The position numbers and the translations under genes are program-made. From Aspidiotus rigidus (taxonomy: Eukaryota > Arthropoda > Insecta > Hemiptera > Diaspididae): a stretch of DNA of 64,000 nt. Where the stretch lies: contig JAVHKY010000001.1 of NCBI GenBank assembly GCA_035079385.1, forward strand, positions 6,325,501 to 6,389,500, read 5' to 3'. Positions 12,601 through 24,730 of the stretch are shown here, one piece after another (positions within the stretch are counted from its first letter, which is position 1; the number at the start of each line of letters is the position of its first letter). Below the pieces are notes generated by a model. The model saw nothing but the letters and a program-made list of their open reading frames with translations. It was not told the DNA's origin and did no database searches.

Positions 12601-15600
12601 GGCGTGCAAATAAAATCATACCCTCTAAGTGAAGCTGAAAAGATTGAATCAGATTCTATTAATGAAATCTCTAGCGTTCCAGTATCTGTCTGTGACTCGG
12701 ATAGTAGCACTTCATCAAAGCGCCCCGAACTTGGCAAAAAGCCAAAAACAAAGCGTTCTATAGCAACTGATGAATCCATCAATGAAACAATTCAGAGTGT
12801 TATTATGACTGTATGCTATGATACAGTACCTTCCAAAGATAGCAGCGGATCGGATTTTGTGCCCAAGACCTGTAATAGTGAACCATCACCTATTGAAACT
12901 GAAATCTCATCATCTAATTTGGAAAAGTTTGAAAAAGTTAAAAATGAATTGAAAAGTTCGTTAGAGACTTCAGTTATAGAAAATGAAATGAACACAGAGA
13001 TATCATTTTTAAATGACGTTCAAACACATTCCGAAAACGTTTCAATTGATTCTAAAAAGACTAGAATGAAGGAACCGTTTACGTGGAAGAAGAATGAAAA
13101 AGTCACTAAAACAAGGGAATCTGTTCCCTCAAAAAAGAAAGAAAGAGTTACAAATCGTCTTCGCACTACTCGATCATCTTTGACTAAACTTGATACTGAT
13201 ACGTCCATAATTCCGGATGAAATTTCCAAGACGAATGGAAAAACTTGCAGAAAACGAAAGGTTAATAGTGAATGTTTATTGCAAAAGGAAGAAACGAGCG
13301 AAAAAATTACGCCTACTGATTCAACGGCGATAAAATCGCGTCGAAAGCCTACAGTGAAAACAGCTGGTCGAACTTTACGTTCCAGAAAAAAAGTTGGAGT
13401 ACGAGATGGTGCAGATGAGAGCAAAAAAGTTGAAGAAGACTCTACTGAACAAAAATCGAGTGATACCCCTAATCGAATGAAAGAAGAACCCATCATTGAT
13501 CAAAACTTGAGGGAGAATCAGGAAGAAATAGCGTCAACCGATGAAGAAGACGAGATTACAAAAACGCGTTGCAAAAAACAGAAGATTGACCTGACAAGTG
13601 ATCTCGGATTTGCAGTCATGAAAACGAATAAACCTACGCGAAGAAATGTGAAACGCGACTCGTCAGAATCATTGGATTCGATTCCAAAAAACGAATTAGG
13701 GGAGTCCGACCGTAATATATGCGAGTCGGACGTGATTTGTTCCAAAGAGCCTACTTTGAACTGTGATACGACCAATGAGACGCCCATTGCGGCCAGTCTT
13801 GATTATTCTGATTCTAGTCGAAATCCGAGCGATTTTTTAGAAGCGGCACCCACGCCTTCGACGTTGGTTTTAGCGTGTGATGAATCTGTCACCCTTAGCG
13901 GATTCTCTTATGACGACTCCGTGCGTGCAGACGGATACAATGCGACTGGACCTCCAAATTTTGAAGGACAGCCAGACGAAGCACAGTCGACTTCTTGGTA
14001 CAACGCGATCGATTTCTTGAATCAGAGTTCACTGGGATCTATATTGAATTCTGTAGAGGGTGGTCTTGGTCAGTGTTCTTTGGGATCTATATTGGATTCT
14101 GTAAATGAGGTAAGTTGAATAATTTTATTATAGTTTTGCTTTAAATTTTTGAATTACACAGTATTGTTTTGTTTTCTTGTAGTTACTGTCTCGACCAGAA
14201 GTGGCATCATCCTGTATTGCTGATACAATTGTTCAACCATTGACGGATCCTCAAAATGATGAAATGGTATTGCATAGTCTTGATGATAGTACAACACGTG
14301 GAGTGAGTATTGTTTTATATTTGTTTCAAAGTATTCGTCTTCAGATTTATTAATGTCCTTCGTGCAAATTTTTTTCAGCATGATGGTTTTCTAAATCAGG
14401 AAGATGAAGCTCCTACTCTTATCGATTTGGATCATCAGACGGCTCATCATTCAAAACTGAAGGCGAAAGAGGACGAAGTATGTGTGTTTTTGTGAAATTT
14501 TTCTCGTTCCAAATTTGTTGCTCTGTTCTAAATGAATACCATTTTTATATATTTTCAGAAGTCAAACTTCCCAAATAAAGATGCTAGTCCTTCCGAAAAT
14601 TCTAGTTCGACAAAAGAGATTTGCGAAGTTTGCGATCAGTCCTATCCCGATTTGAAATCTTTGGAAATGCACATGTCGAATGTGCATAAGACAAGCGTAC
14701 CAAGTAAGAAATAAACTGTATTTGATATATCAATAGAAAAAAATCTCTTGAAATACTATTTTATTTGTACTGAATCTACCTATTCACTTTCAGCCACTAG
14801 AAGTGCTGCGAATGGAAAACTTCGTGTACCGGTTCGGAACAATCTGAATGGAGTCAAATTAAAACAGAAGTGTAGTCATTGCCAAAAAATATTGGCGAGT
14901 AAAGCAGAGATGGTATCTCATTTGAAAGAGCATCCGGAAAAGTTCACCTCTAATAAGAAGTAAGCAAAATTAGCCTCATCTTACAATTTTCATTTCTGTG
15001 CCCTATTCCCGCTGTATTTTTCCGAGAGAATATTGTCGACCCTGAAAGAGAAATAAAATAAGTTAGTTTACAAATAATTTTTCGTATCTTTTTTATTATC
15101 ACGTTCAAAGTACAAAATTCTTATTTTTCAGTAACCCTGAATATATTAAAGAGAGCATGGGCGAAAAACTACGGGACATCTTTTTGAAAGACGCAATGGA
15201 ATTCCTCATACGAAAAAATTCGAAGTCACAGTCGCCGCAAGAGTCCGCGTTAGTATCTATACTCTCGAAGTTATACTGATACCTCTAGCTCTCGTTTTCT
15301 TTTTAAAAATTACGTTTCTTTTTGTTGGCGCAATAGTGTTCGTGATAATCCATCTTTGAAGATGATAACTCAACAATTGAAAAATGCAAAAAAAAATCAG
15401 TTCGGTGTCTGGAAATCAACTATCGCTCAAGTGTTGAAGCTGGGTTCGAGTTTGGCTGCAGTCTCTCCTGACGAGGCTGGCAAGAGCTCTTCCAACGAGG
15501 CTATCAAAAGCTCATCCAATGGCCCACCAACGGCAAAATCTAATAGACAATCCAAAAAACTTGTGAGCTCTTCTAGCGTTTCGAAATCAGATTCGACTTC

Positions 15601-16752
15601 AACTGACTCTATTCTGCAAGATGAGTATCCGTGTCCAATGTGTAGCGCGATGTAAGTTATCTCAAATTGGAAAGACTTTTTTGTGTATAAATAAATATTT
15701 TATTTTTTCATTATTATTATTATTATTATCATTATTCATTTCGTTTATTTTTTTTCGCTTTCAAGATTTAAGTACACGTGCGAGAGAAACTCGCATTTAA
15801 TCATGGTACATGCTCCGAGACAATCTACTCATAAGCCTACAGGTATGTACTTTGGTTTTTAGCAATTTACGGGATTCATTTCAAATTTACAGATTCATTT
15901 TTATGTAGCGGTGGTTTCCGTTACTATGCGATGTTTGATTTCTGTCACACACAACCAGCTAGTCGAACAATAGTTTCTTTTTTTATCAAATAATTGTAGC
16001 TGTCGACTATACAGAATTTCTCGTAACATTGGTATTTTTTTCTATCCATAGTTGAGAATGTTGAAAATGGGACTCGCGGTAAAAACGATAAGAGTGGACC
16101 TTCTTCAGATTCTTCGATCCAGCCTGGTAATTGGTTTTTTCTTTTTCGCAAGTTTTTTTCTTTGAATTCACCTCTAATCCAAGTGGAAAATTTTTTGTTT
16201 CCATCTGGGCAGATAATAAGAAGATCCAATCTTACCTGCTAAATGATAGCGTCAATTCTTGTTTGGAGGCGAAGAAAGAAGCAGTCAACAAGGCGATTGC
16301 GGAATCTTGTGTGAACGAAAAGCAATTGAGTGGTCTCACTTCGTTCTCCAAGAAGTCGTTACATGAAGAACCGCCTGCTTTGGAACCTGCTGCGTCTGGT
16401 GAACAAGTTCCTAATAATATGGACCGCTCTCCACCCAAATTAGAAGCATCTGCGGGGTTACCAGTTCAACCCGTACGCAGACAAAATCCAACCTCAACAC
16501 CGACCAACAATACAAATCCCCCTGTATTGAGAAACGGGAAGCCCTGCCGAAAAAAGATGTCCAAAAAAGAAATGAATTTGCCACCATCAGTCGTTAAATA
16601 TAAAGCCGAGCAAGCCTTATTGGAGTTGAGTATCAATAAATTCAAAAGATATGGTAGAAGTGAGTGTTGACTTATAATAACGCTTAAGAAAAGTAACGCC
16701 CGACTGTGGTCAGCCTAATGAATATTTGTTTTTCCTCTATTTTCCAGATTAA
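3621..16752 (+). CDS. Large multi-C2H2 zinc-finger protein, 20 exons
   Basis: Coding exons: 3621-4275, 4363-6728, 6831-7072, 7164-7561, 8488-8657, 8742-8947, 9018-9145, 9349-9452, 10111-12337, 12428-14109, 14183-14302, 14379-14477, 14559-14703, 14794-14959, 15132-15248, 15337-15651, 15766-15842, 16052-16126, 16213-16659, 16748-16752. They sum to 9744 nt (3247 residues plus stop), and every junction is GT-AG and in phase. The N-terminal 750 residues are acidic and low in complexity. C2H2-type fingers lie at about 757-1045, 1233-1255 and 1304-1325. Arrays of CxxC pairs lie at about 1629 and 1870-2020. One finger is split across the exon 9/10 junction (about 2165), and others lie near 2820, 2872 and 3038. 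The rest is Ser/Lys/Glu-rich with basic clusters resembling nuclear signals. The role is probably nuclear DNA or chromatin binding (inference); I do not recognise the family. The 5' UTR exon probably starts at 3521. The last coding exon supplies only two bases of Asn and the stop. Confidence 0.85.
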
Positions 16753-18147
16753 TGGAATTATATTAGAGCAATTCTTTCAGACGATTTTTCGATGCCCTTT
16801 GTCTTCATTTTTGCTGGATGCCAAATATTTACACCACAATAACGGCTTTTTATTGTGATTCTTTTTTAATTCAAGTCGTAAATACAATATCTTACAATAA
16901 TTGTAATCTTTATTATGAGCTGCGTTTAATGCGCGAGCCAATTTTATTGACTGTTTTTTTAAATTATATCTTCATATTCTGTCCATATTTTTATACATTG
17001 GTTTTGTCGTAGCTTTAGAATGTATCATGGCATTTTACAAGATACGCGGTTTTCGTTTACTAACCAAGATCACAAATTGAAAAATCTTGGTTCATGTATT
17101 ATATTTTTATTTTATAGCGTTTTCCAAGTACGTTATTTTTCTTTCTATTTTTTTTTTTCTCTCTTAGAGTTGCGCTGACGAATGCGAATTAATTTACATG
17201 AGAATGTTCATTAATGCGGCTAGCCGCAAGAGAAATTTAGTATCAAATGACTTCTTCAACAGTCTGTGTGTGAGGATATCTTAGTCTACGACTGTGTTCA
17301 AATTCTTCCTGTCGAAGTTCAGCAATGTACAAATACGTTCACAATTTTTTTTTTTAAATCGTAAGTGTGCTGTAATATATTCTATCTTTGTAAAAATTTT
17401 TCGTATCAGACGAGTTATTCGACGCGCATTTTTTGTTTTAAGATATTTACCTAGATTTCTTCAGAGTTGTATTTGAGATACTCGTAAGATAGCATAAATT
17501 TTTAATTAAATTCTTTACTTTTTTAATTAAATTCATATTATTCCTTGATATCATATTATGGAAAATTGTTTTTTTTTTCCAATATTTGAAATGCAGAATG
17601 TGATCTTAGTTGTTGTAACAGTGTGTTCACATTTTTGTCGTTTGCGCGTTGTACTGAGTATATTAAGATTTCGAAAATAAATGAATTCTCGTGGTTCATT
17701 TGTTTATCATTGAAATTTCAAATAATTGAGAAGAAATAGAGACTTGAGTTAGCCTGTTCTTTCTTACCTACTCTTCTCCGCTAAAATCAAGGTGGTGTAC
17801 GGCTTTTTTCTTTTTAGCACGCGAGGATTTTCGAAAGTATAAATCGAAGTGCTAAAAACGGTGAAAAAGATCTCGAACATTGATTTCCCGACGTAATTCA
17901 ATTCGTCAGGAACAAGCAAATTATCGTTTGTACTGAAAAACTTGAAAGAAATAGATTCAATATTGTGCACAATGCATATGAGAAAAATATTCTTGTAGTT
18001 GAATTAGAAATTGAAGGAATAGAAGTTCATAGAAATCAAATGGCAATTGCGTACTTGAGTAAGATTCTTCTTTTTTCGTCTTCAATTTTACTCATCGACC
18101 GATCTTTGGTTTGTAACCTGCGAACTGACAACTTTGAATTAGCGCAG
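16753..18147. other. 3' UTR and intergenic, no further gene
   Basis: This AT-rich stretch after the zinc-finger stop probably contains its 3' UTR. Open frames here are short and have no recognisable content. Confidence 0.4.
17676..17681 (+). terminator. Candidate poly(A) signal of zinc-finger gene
   Basis: AATAAA on the plus strand about 920 bases after the stop codon, followed by GT-rich sequence. It is the first well-placed hexamer I noticed, so the 3' UTR length is a guess. Confidence 0.35.
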
Positions 18148-18296
18148 AAATAAATTACGATCACGTAACGTAAGAAAAATTTTTTTATGAAAAAAATTTA
18201 TCTCAAAATGCACAATACTTGATGATGTGCCACACAACGAAACACGTGTAGTGCATTTTGAGATTAAAAAATTTTTCTTACGTGGTCGTAATTCAT
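18148..18296. repeat. Inverted repeat, about 65-bp arms
   Basis: The left arm, including ATTACGATCACGTAACGTAAG and TCTCAAAATGCAC, is mirrored by GTGCATTTTGAGA and CTTACGTGGTCGTAAT on the right, around a 37-base loop. This is a short hairpin MITE or fold-back element. There is no open frame. Confidence 0.65.
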
Positions 18297-18771
18297 TCAA
18301 TTTTGACTACTTCAAAAGTCAAGGTATATCGTTGCCTTTTCACGGCAGTATTTACAAGCTTAAGCACGCCCTATTTTATATGAGACTGCTATGCAGTAAT
18401 GTTTCGACGTTTCACTCAGAAAATTGAGGGTGCAGGTTTACATTGATGCTTATGAAAAATTACGAAAAAATCTTCATTTTTTGATTCGTTTGCAAATAGA
18501 TTAAGGTTTTGGAAAAAAATTAAAAAATTTTCTACGTGCGAAAAATGAAAATCATGTTGCGTGTCTCTTTTCGGACAGTGAATTATACGAATAACATTTG
18601 CGTTTGGACCGGCCTATAGTGACGTAAGTGTCGTTCCCGAAAAGTGGATCAGGTTGCTTTCCCCATAAGGCTAGTGTTATTTTCATCAAGCTGTATCTTC
18701 GTTATAATGTGGAATTACGAGTATTGACGGTTCCGTTCGTGACGTCAAAACGAGTGTCCTTGAAAACTCAC

Positions 18772-19070
18772 TGGAGGGAAGTTTAATATTACCTCTTATG
18801 CAACGCACGCGTTTTTTTTCATTATCTCAGGAAATATTACTCCGAATAAAAAATTGGAAAGAACAAAAATTATTCCTTTTGTGATTTCTCATCCAATGAG
18901 TCCAAGGTCGGATTTTTTCGACGCAAAAATTTGAAGTCGACTTTATCTGATAGGAAATTAAAAAAGAAAAAAGTTTTGTTCTTATCAATTTTTTATTTGG
19001 AGTAATATTTCTCGAGTTTTTCAAGAAAAACGCGCGCGTTGCATAAGGCGTAACATTAAACTTCCCTCCA
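18772..19070. mobile_element. MITE with about 85-bp terminal inverted repeats
   Basis: It starts TGGAGGGAAGTTTAATATTA and ends with the imperfect reverse complement TAACATTAAACTTCCCTCCA. The mirrored similarity continues inward through the CGCACGCG motif and the stretch AATATTACTCCGAATAAAAA, leaving a centre of about 130 bases. No coding capacity. Superfamily not assigned. Confidence 0.7.
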
Positions 19071-19537
19071 ACGAAAATGTAAACAAAACTAAGTGGAATG
19101 ACCAATTGGTCGTAATAGCTTTTTTAAACCTCTTTGACCATTACTACAAGATACAATAATCAAAACCACATAAAAACAGATTTTCTGAAATCATCCTGTT
19201 TTCAGTAAGTCCTGTAAACGGCCACCACGGTAAAGATAGAGGGCCACTCTTTCGCGGTCCAAACGCAAATAGAGGATCTCTCTATCCTTTCTTAACGTGA
19301 ACATAGTACAATGTTTGACAAACGTGCGGATATAGGATTCTACAAAAAGATCGTCAAAACACGACTGATGTCGGGCTATTTTTCCCAATCGTACACAATG
19401 CATGTTCATCACAACCCATCACAATCATCTAGTCACGAACTTACTCTCACTGATACATCTATGAGATACATTGGCATTGAATTCGAGAAATTCAAAACCC
19501 CAAATTTTGAGGGTACGTACTTATTGAAAATAATATA
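19071..19537. other. Intergenic, no gene recognised
   Basis: There is no supportable gene. Around 19286-19310 the stretch CTTTCTTAACGTGAACATAG resembles sequences at about 30955-30980 and 41898-41922, suggesting the end of a dispersed element. Confidence 0.4.
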
Positions 19538-21393
19538 TGGGTAATTCTCAAAATTAGGGCATATTTCAAGTGAATAAAATTTTTTTTGCTGAAGAGCTAT
19601 TTTTCAGGATTTTTTCTGTAGGTTGTTAGTAGACAGGTCCCTGATACTAGTACACGCCTTTAGCTTAATTCATTCCAAGAAGGGGTGGGGGTAGAGGGTA
19701 TTCAAAAATATTGATCCATTACGTAGGAATTTCCATCGTAATGGCAACCATGGTGTAAGAATTTCCATCGTAGTGGCAACCAAAATGTAAGAATTTCTTT
19801 GGTAATGGCTAGACTGGATGGCTGATTTTCAAGTATCTAGATATCATAACGTTGATATTGCAAGGTGAGTTGACTAACAGCATAATTATGTACGTTTGTT
19901 ACACTTTAATGAGTGCCTAAATTCCCTTAATTTCAGGTGAATATTGTCATTTGTAGAATACAAAATAATGGTCCATTCTGTTTTTTGGCTGACATGAAGC
20001 TAGCAACACAAGAGGAATATCACATGTAAGGATTTAAACCATACTCATTTTACTATTTAGTAATAAGAAAATATAATTGAACTCACAAAGGAGAAACAAA
20101 AAACATGACTAAAAAAAGTAACTTCATCGGCTGCTAAAAACATAAAGAACACAAAATGTGAACAAGTAATATTCTCTAGGATTTCTTCATACTCCTGAAT
20201 CCAAATGTTGTAAATAGATGAACCATGAATTTAACTTACAAAATAAACTTACAAAAAAGAAAAAAAAAAAAAAAGAACTAAAACAGGTAACTTCTGTCTG
20301 AACAAGTAACATTCTCTAGGATTTCTTTATACTCCTGAATCCAAATGTTGTAAATAGATGAACCATGAATTTAACTTTTCTTACGTCGGAGTCGTTCCTT
20401 TTGTGATAGGACCGTGACAGAACATGAAGCTTCGAGTAGGTAGTTGACAAAACCTGCAAGAATTCTAAATTATCATTTCAGATAAAGAATATTATCCAGA
20501 AACTTGAAAAGGGTACACTGGTAGAAAAATCTCACAGCCTCAATCCATCGTAGTGGTCAGAATTATTACCGCCACTACGAAAGAAACCCATCGTAGTGGT
20601 CAAAATTATTTTACTGCCACTACGAAAGATAAGCAAAAATGTCCACGGCCAAGGAAAACGTGTCGATAAATCAAATTTAAAGCCTCATACAATAGTTTTT
20701 TCAGCTATTATTGACAATTTAATTACAATATACTTACCAATTTTTTATAATGCTTCTTCTTTTCTAGGATTCTCTTCCATGCAGGCGAGATTTGACGAGC
20801 CACTACAAAAGAACCGCGAAATTGTAAATACGACACTTCTCAGACACTTTTGATAATAAAACCTGGATGATGTTATTTGAATTGATAATCTAAGCTGTTA
20901 TTCTCTACCTGAGCCGACAAGCAAACAGCCAGCTCGCGACATGAAAATAATATTCAACCAGTGTGACCGGAAGAGCCACTTCAAAATTATGAAAAAATAG
21001 CCACGGCGATGGAACTACAAACTGTTACCAAACTTTGAGTTTAACCTGAGGAAGTGTGGTGTACTCACAGTCACTATTCTTGGCATTAATAGTTACTTTC
21101 ACTCCTGCTAGTGAATTTCTGTCAACGTTTTCCGAGGAAAAACAGATTTATTACATCATTTTACCAAACTCAAGATTTGAATCTATTTGAGGTTACAGCC
21201 ACTACGATGGAACATTTTGTATATTTTGATTCATTTTGAGGTACATGAAGGGGTGGGGGCACGAATCTATGTGGCTATACAGGTTGGGGATACTATATTA
21301 TCTATATTCACAAAAGAAAGAAGGAAAATGGACGCATTTTAGTCCTTAAAAAGTGGAGTTACAAGAATATGCCCTAATTTTGAGAATCACCCA
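19538..21393. mobile_element. 1.86-kb DNA transposon, TA target site
   Basis: Terminal inverted repeats of 28 bases start TGGGTAATTCTCAAAATTAG on the left; the right end is their reverse complement with one difference. TA dinucleotides flank it (19536-19537 and 21394-21395). A duplicate of the neighbouring Kelch 3' region at 26643-26660 shows the uninterrupted site: bases 19526-19537 joined to 21396 onward match it exactly. So the borders are shown by an empty site, not only by the repeats. The interior has no transposase-like frame; it holds direct repeats (about 80 bases at 20161 and 20301) and palindromic repeats (20546-20635). Probably a non-autonomous element of a TA-targeting superfamily such as Tc1/mariner (inference). 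Confidence 0.85.
20546..20635. repeat. Tandem palindromic 45-bp repeats in transposon
   Basis: Two consecutive units each carry CATCGTAGTGGTCA followed by its near reverse complement (GCCACTACGAAAG), so each unit can form a hairpin. Related single copies of CATCGTAATGGCAACC occur at 19728-19809 with a period of about 33, and another near 21194. They may be subterminal binding sites for a transposase (inference). Confidence 0.6.
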
Positions 21394-21466
21394 TATACTC
21401 AATTCTCCGAGCCCAATCATTTTTCTTCTTGAAAGAATTGACCATACTGCAATTGTAAGAAAATAC

Positions 21467-21472
21467 TTTATT
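21467..21472 (-). terminator. Poly(A) signal of Kelch gene
   Basis: AATAAA on the minus strand, only five bases past the TGA stop, so the 3' UTR is very short. The hexamer is retained in the duplicated copy. Confidence 0.6.
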
Positions 21473-21477
21473 TACAT

Positions 21478-23863
21478 TCACGTAGACTTGAAGGTAATTA
21501 CATCTTCAATAGTACAACCTGGATAACAATCAGCTAGGCCTACTAATTTTGACCGTTTTAAAGTGCGTGTTGTAAAATCATAAGTCAAGTATGCAGTTAA
21601 AACAGAAGAAAAAACAAATAATTGCTTTTCATTGGAGATCATTTTCAATTTTTTTCCATAATCCTTTGGCCAGGGTAGAAAATTGTAAGGTTCATGTTCC
21701 TCAACTTCAATATCCATCCAACTTCCTGCCACTGGATCAAAAACTCTGAATTCTTGACCATTATAAACATAAATTTTTTCATTCACAACACAACTTGCTG
21801 AGTAATACATCTCAGGGCACTCAACATGAAACAAGAAAGGATCATTCTCAATTTCAGGAGGTGATAATTCCAACAATCTGGGAATACGACAATCATAAAC
21901 TTGAACTTGTTCATAGAGAATTTTTCCTCTAAAATTACCGTGATTAAAATCTTTACCTTCGATTAAATACAATAAATTATTATACGTCACAAAGCTGTAC
22001 TGGAAAATATTCTTTTCCAAGTCAACTATTGAAAACCATCTATCTACATTACTGTTATAACAATTGATTCTTGATTGGTATTTATCGCAGAAATAAATAT
22101 TGCCGTCAACTGCTTCACATGTTTCAGTATGAAAAATAGAATGTTTTTGTACAGGGGGTGTGAGTTCTACGCATTGATCTGAAGTGAGATCAACTGAATT
22201 GTAAGCCCGGAATATTCTATTTAAGCCATATAAGCAATAAATATGATTAGATTTACTAGAAGATGTGAGAATATATTTTCTATTCTCGGTAAAATTACAT
22301 GAAACAGACCAGTTAGTTCCTAAGGGGATCTCATTAAATGTAGTACCAACCTTATTATTACTGTGCTTGTTAAGAGAGAAAACTGAACATGCACCTTTGG
22401 GCTCCTCATCACGCTCACGCCACCTTGCATAAACAAAAATTGACGATGTTATTTCCGAACGAAGATCTTGATGTAATATTGGGAAAATGTTGTTGTCTTC
22501 AACAAACCTATCAAGCGACAATTTATCCATTATAAACGTACTCAGAGCTTCTATTGCATTTTCATCAAACATTAGCTGTGCTCCATGTTCAATTTTGTAT
22601 TCTTTCAACAAGGATTCTATACAATCTTTACTTATTCTGCTAAAGTCGATTGTTTTGATAAGTTTATAAATAAACTTTTGCCTTTCATTGAAATTGTATA
22701 ATACCCACCAAATTACAGCATTCAAGAGCAATTTTTGGCTGCCAAAATGATTAGAGGACAAACAGTACTGTTGAAACACTAAACACAAACTGTCGTAGGT
22801 CAATTGCAGAAAGAAATCTTCTTGCATAGAATTCTTCATGTGAATTACACAGTATCTACTCGAAGCACTCATAAGCAGATGATCATTCATACCACAAGCA
22901 AGGTTGAATATTTCAAACACACTTCTTGATGAGAAGGATGGTAGCTGTTTCCAAATGTATTCAACGCACAAATTTTTGACGCTTTGGAGTTGCAAGTAGT
23001 CGCTCGATTGAAGTAAACCATAAATATTATCTTCATTGAAATTGGGTTTGCGCCCCAAATAAATACACTCTAGTAAAATGTTAAAGGAAGTCGCATCAAT
23101 TCCGTGCAGGGTAATATCGTTCATTGGAGAAGAACCTTCTTTAAAATTGGAGCTAAATAAACTGTTGAAATAGTCGCATACAGACGCCAATACTGCACGA
23201 TGACATTGAAACTGTTTACCTTCAACTCGAATAGTTGCATCACAATAACTCCCATTCAGACGGAACAAATTCAATCCTTCATGTAATGAATCGGAAGGAG
23301 ATTTCCTCTGAAAAAGAAAGTAAGTTAAAAAGTAGGTATTGATAAATTGATTAAAATTATGTTTTTTTTTGTATAAGTTGAAACCTATTGAGCGCATTTT
23401 ATTGTATCTATTATTAATCATTCATAAGACAAGTGTTCTTCTTTCTTTTTTGTTTTTCATTTTTTTAATCAGTGATTTTTAAATTAGACGATCACATCCC
23501 GGTTTGCCGAGCTGTTACTTTTTGTCGCAAGGAGAAAATGTACAAGTTTTGATACAAATCTATGTACCATACGTGAAAAATACACACGTCTAACACACTA
23601 CCGCGACTCCCTGCATACAGGAAAATCTAAAATATGAAAATATGTGTACAATTGTTTAGGAATTATTGGCACGAATTCGAGTTTTTTCAGACTAGAATAT
23701 CTTTCTCCCACAATCCCATTACAAGTTTATGTATTCCAATCTGCCGATAGTTGAGGGTTTTGTTGGTCTTTAGCAAAAGAGATTTCAATATGCATTATTT
23801 GATTAGTTCGCGGGCTCAATTTCAGAAAATACACTTGATTTACTTTATACTTACCTCCAGCAT
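21478..23863 (-). CDS. BTB-BACK-Kelch (KLHL-like) protein
   Basis: Two coding exons on the minus strand: 23863-23855 (Met-Leu-Glu, then GTAAGT) and 23307-21478. The acceptor CAG lies at 23310-23308, phase 0. This gives 612 residues, the usual size for KLHL proteins. The longer frame to 23421 only reads through the intron. Residues about 15-120 are a BTB domain with the typical CDATI and FQCHRAVLAS segments. A BACK domain follows (about 125-235), and the C-terminal half (about 300-600) holds degenerate Kelch repeats. KLHL proteins usually act as substrate adaptors for Cullin-3 ubiquitin ligases; that role is inferred from the family. A poly(A) signal (21472-21467) lies just after the stop. A diverged partial copy of the 3' end is at 26643-27230. 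I cannot assign an orthologue. Confidence 0.88.
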
Positions 23864-24272
23864 GGTTAACTTGGATATCTAAATCACGATCTAAATGATT
23901 TTTTTTCTAAACAACATATGCCGATTTGTCGAATAAGATAGATAGAACGCTGATGAACATGAGCTATCATTTAAATTTCAAACAAGGAAATTAGAATCAT
24001 AATAAAATGAGAAATAAAATTGATTCTGTTTATTGCACAGATATGGTTTACCGGTAACAAGAGGGCATGCATTTCATTGAACACGTTGGTTTTGGTCTTA
24101 TCAGTCATGCAGCATGCTAGTATGAACGACGCGCGACTGCCGGACTAATAACAAACTTAGACCATTCACGAATGAAGGCAAAGGAGGCGCCCTCTAGGTT
24201 TATCATAACGGCAACTTGAGGAATTATCGGAACTCATAATGAGTGAGTGAGGAGTAAGTAGAGCACTAATAT
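23864..24272. other. Kelch promoter side, no other feature
   Basis: Upstream flank of the Kelch gene. I see no clear core promoter motif and no other gene. Confidence 0.35.
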
Positions 24273-24428
24273 TGAGAAAGGGTTTTTCAATTGTACAAAT
24301 CTACTTTATTAGTTGCTTTTACAAGAGTAATTTCGGGTGTAATCCCATCATCAGTTGTGTCGCAACTAAGTACATCTTGTGAAAGCAACTAATAAAGTAG
24401 ATTTGTACAATTGAAAAACCCTTTCTCA
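24273..24428. repeat. Near-perfect hairpin repeat, 52-bp arms
   Basis: The left arm TGAGAAAGGGTTTTTCAATT onward through the AAATCTACTTTATTAGTTGC stretch is repeated as its reverse complement on the right, ending CCCTTTCTCA. The loop is about 50 bases. The arms are almost identical, so the element is young or kept homogeneous. There is no open frame. Confidence 0.75.
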
Positions 24429-24730
24429 GTTTTTCAACTTGAGGAAGCTTGCAAAAAAAGTGATGAAATGAAAAAAATTATTTAAAATATCTAAAATTGC
24501 ATTCATCTGAAAGAAAATTGAAAGGACAACAAGTTTTGTTCTCTGCATTTTTCATGAAAAGCAATTTGAAACAGTGGAATTACGATTTTATTAGTATGTT
24601 GTCTTATGGTGGAAAACATTATGATCACTTTTTTCGCAGAACAAGTAGCGCTCCTAGCGGGACCTTTATCCGCAATATCAAAATGGTAGTATTTCTAACA
24701 TTGCTCTTATGGCAAACTACTCCACAATGA

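Noticed and set aside
23308..23421. N-terminal extension of the Kelch frame starting MINNRYNKM
   Set aside because: It reads through a clear 3' splice site (TTTCTTTTTCAG before AGG). Joining exon 23863-23855 gives Met-Leu-Glu and a normal KLHL length.
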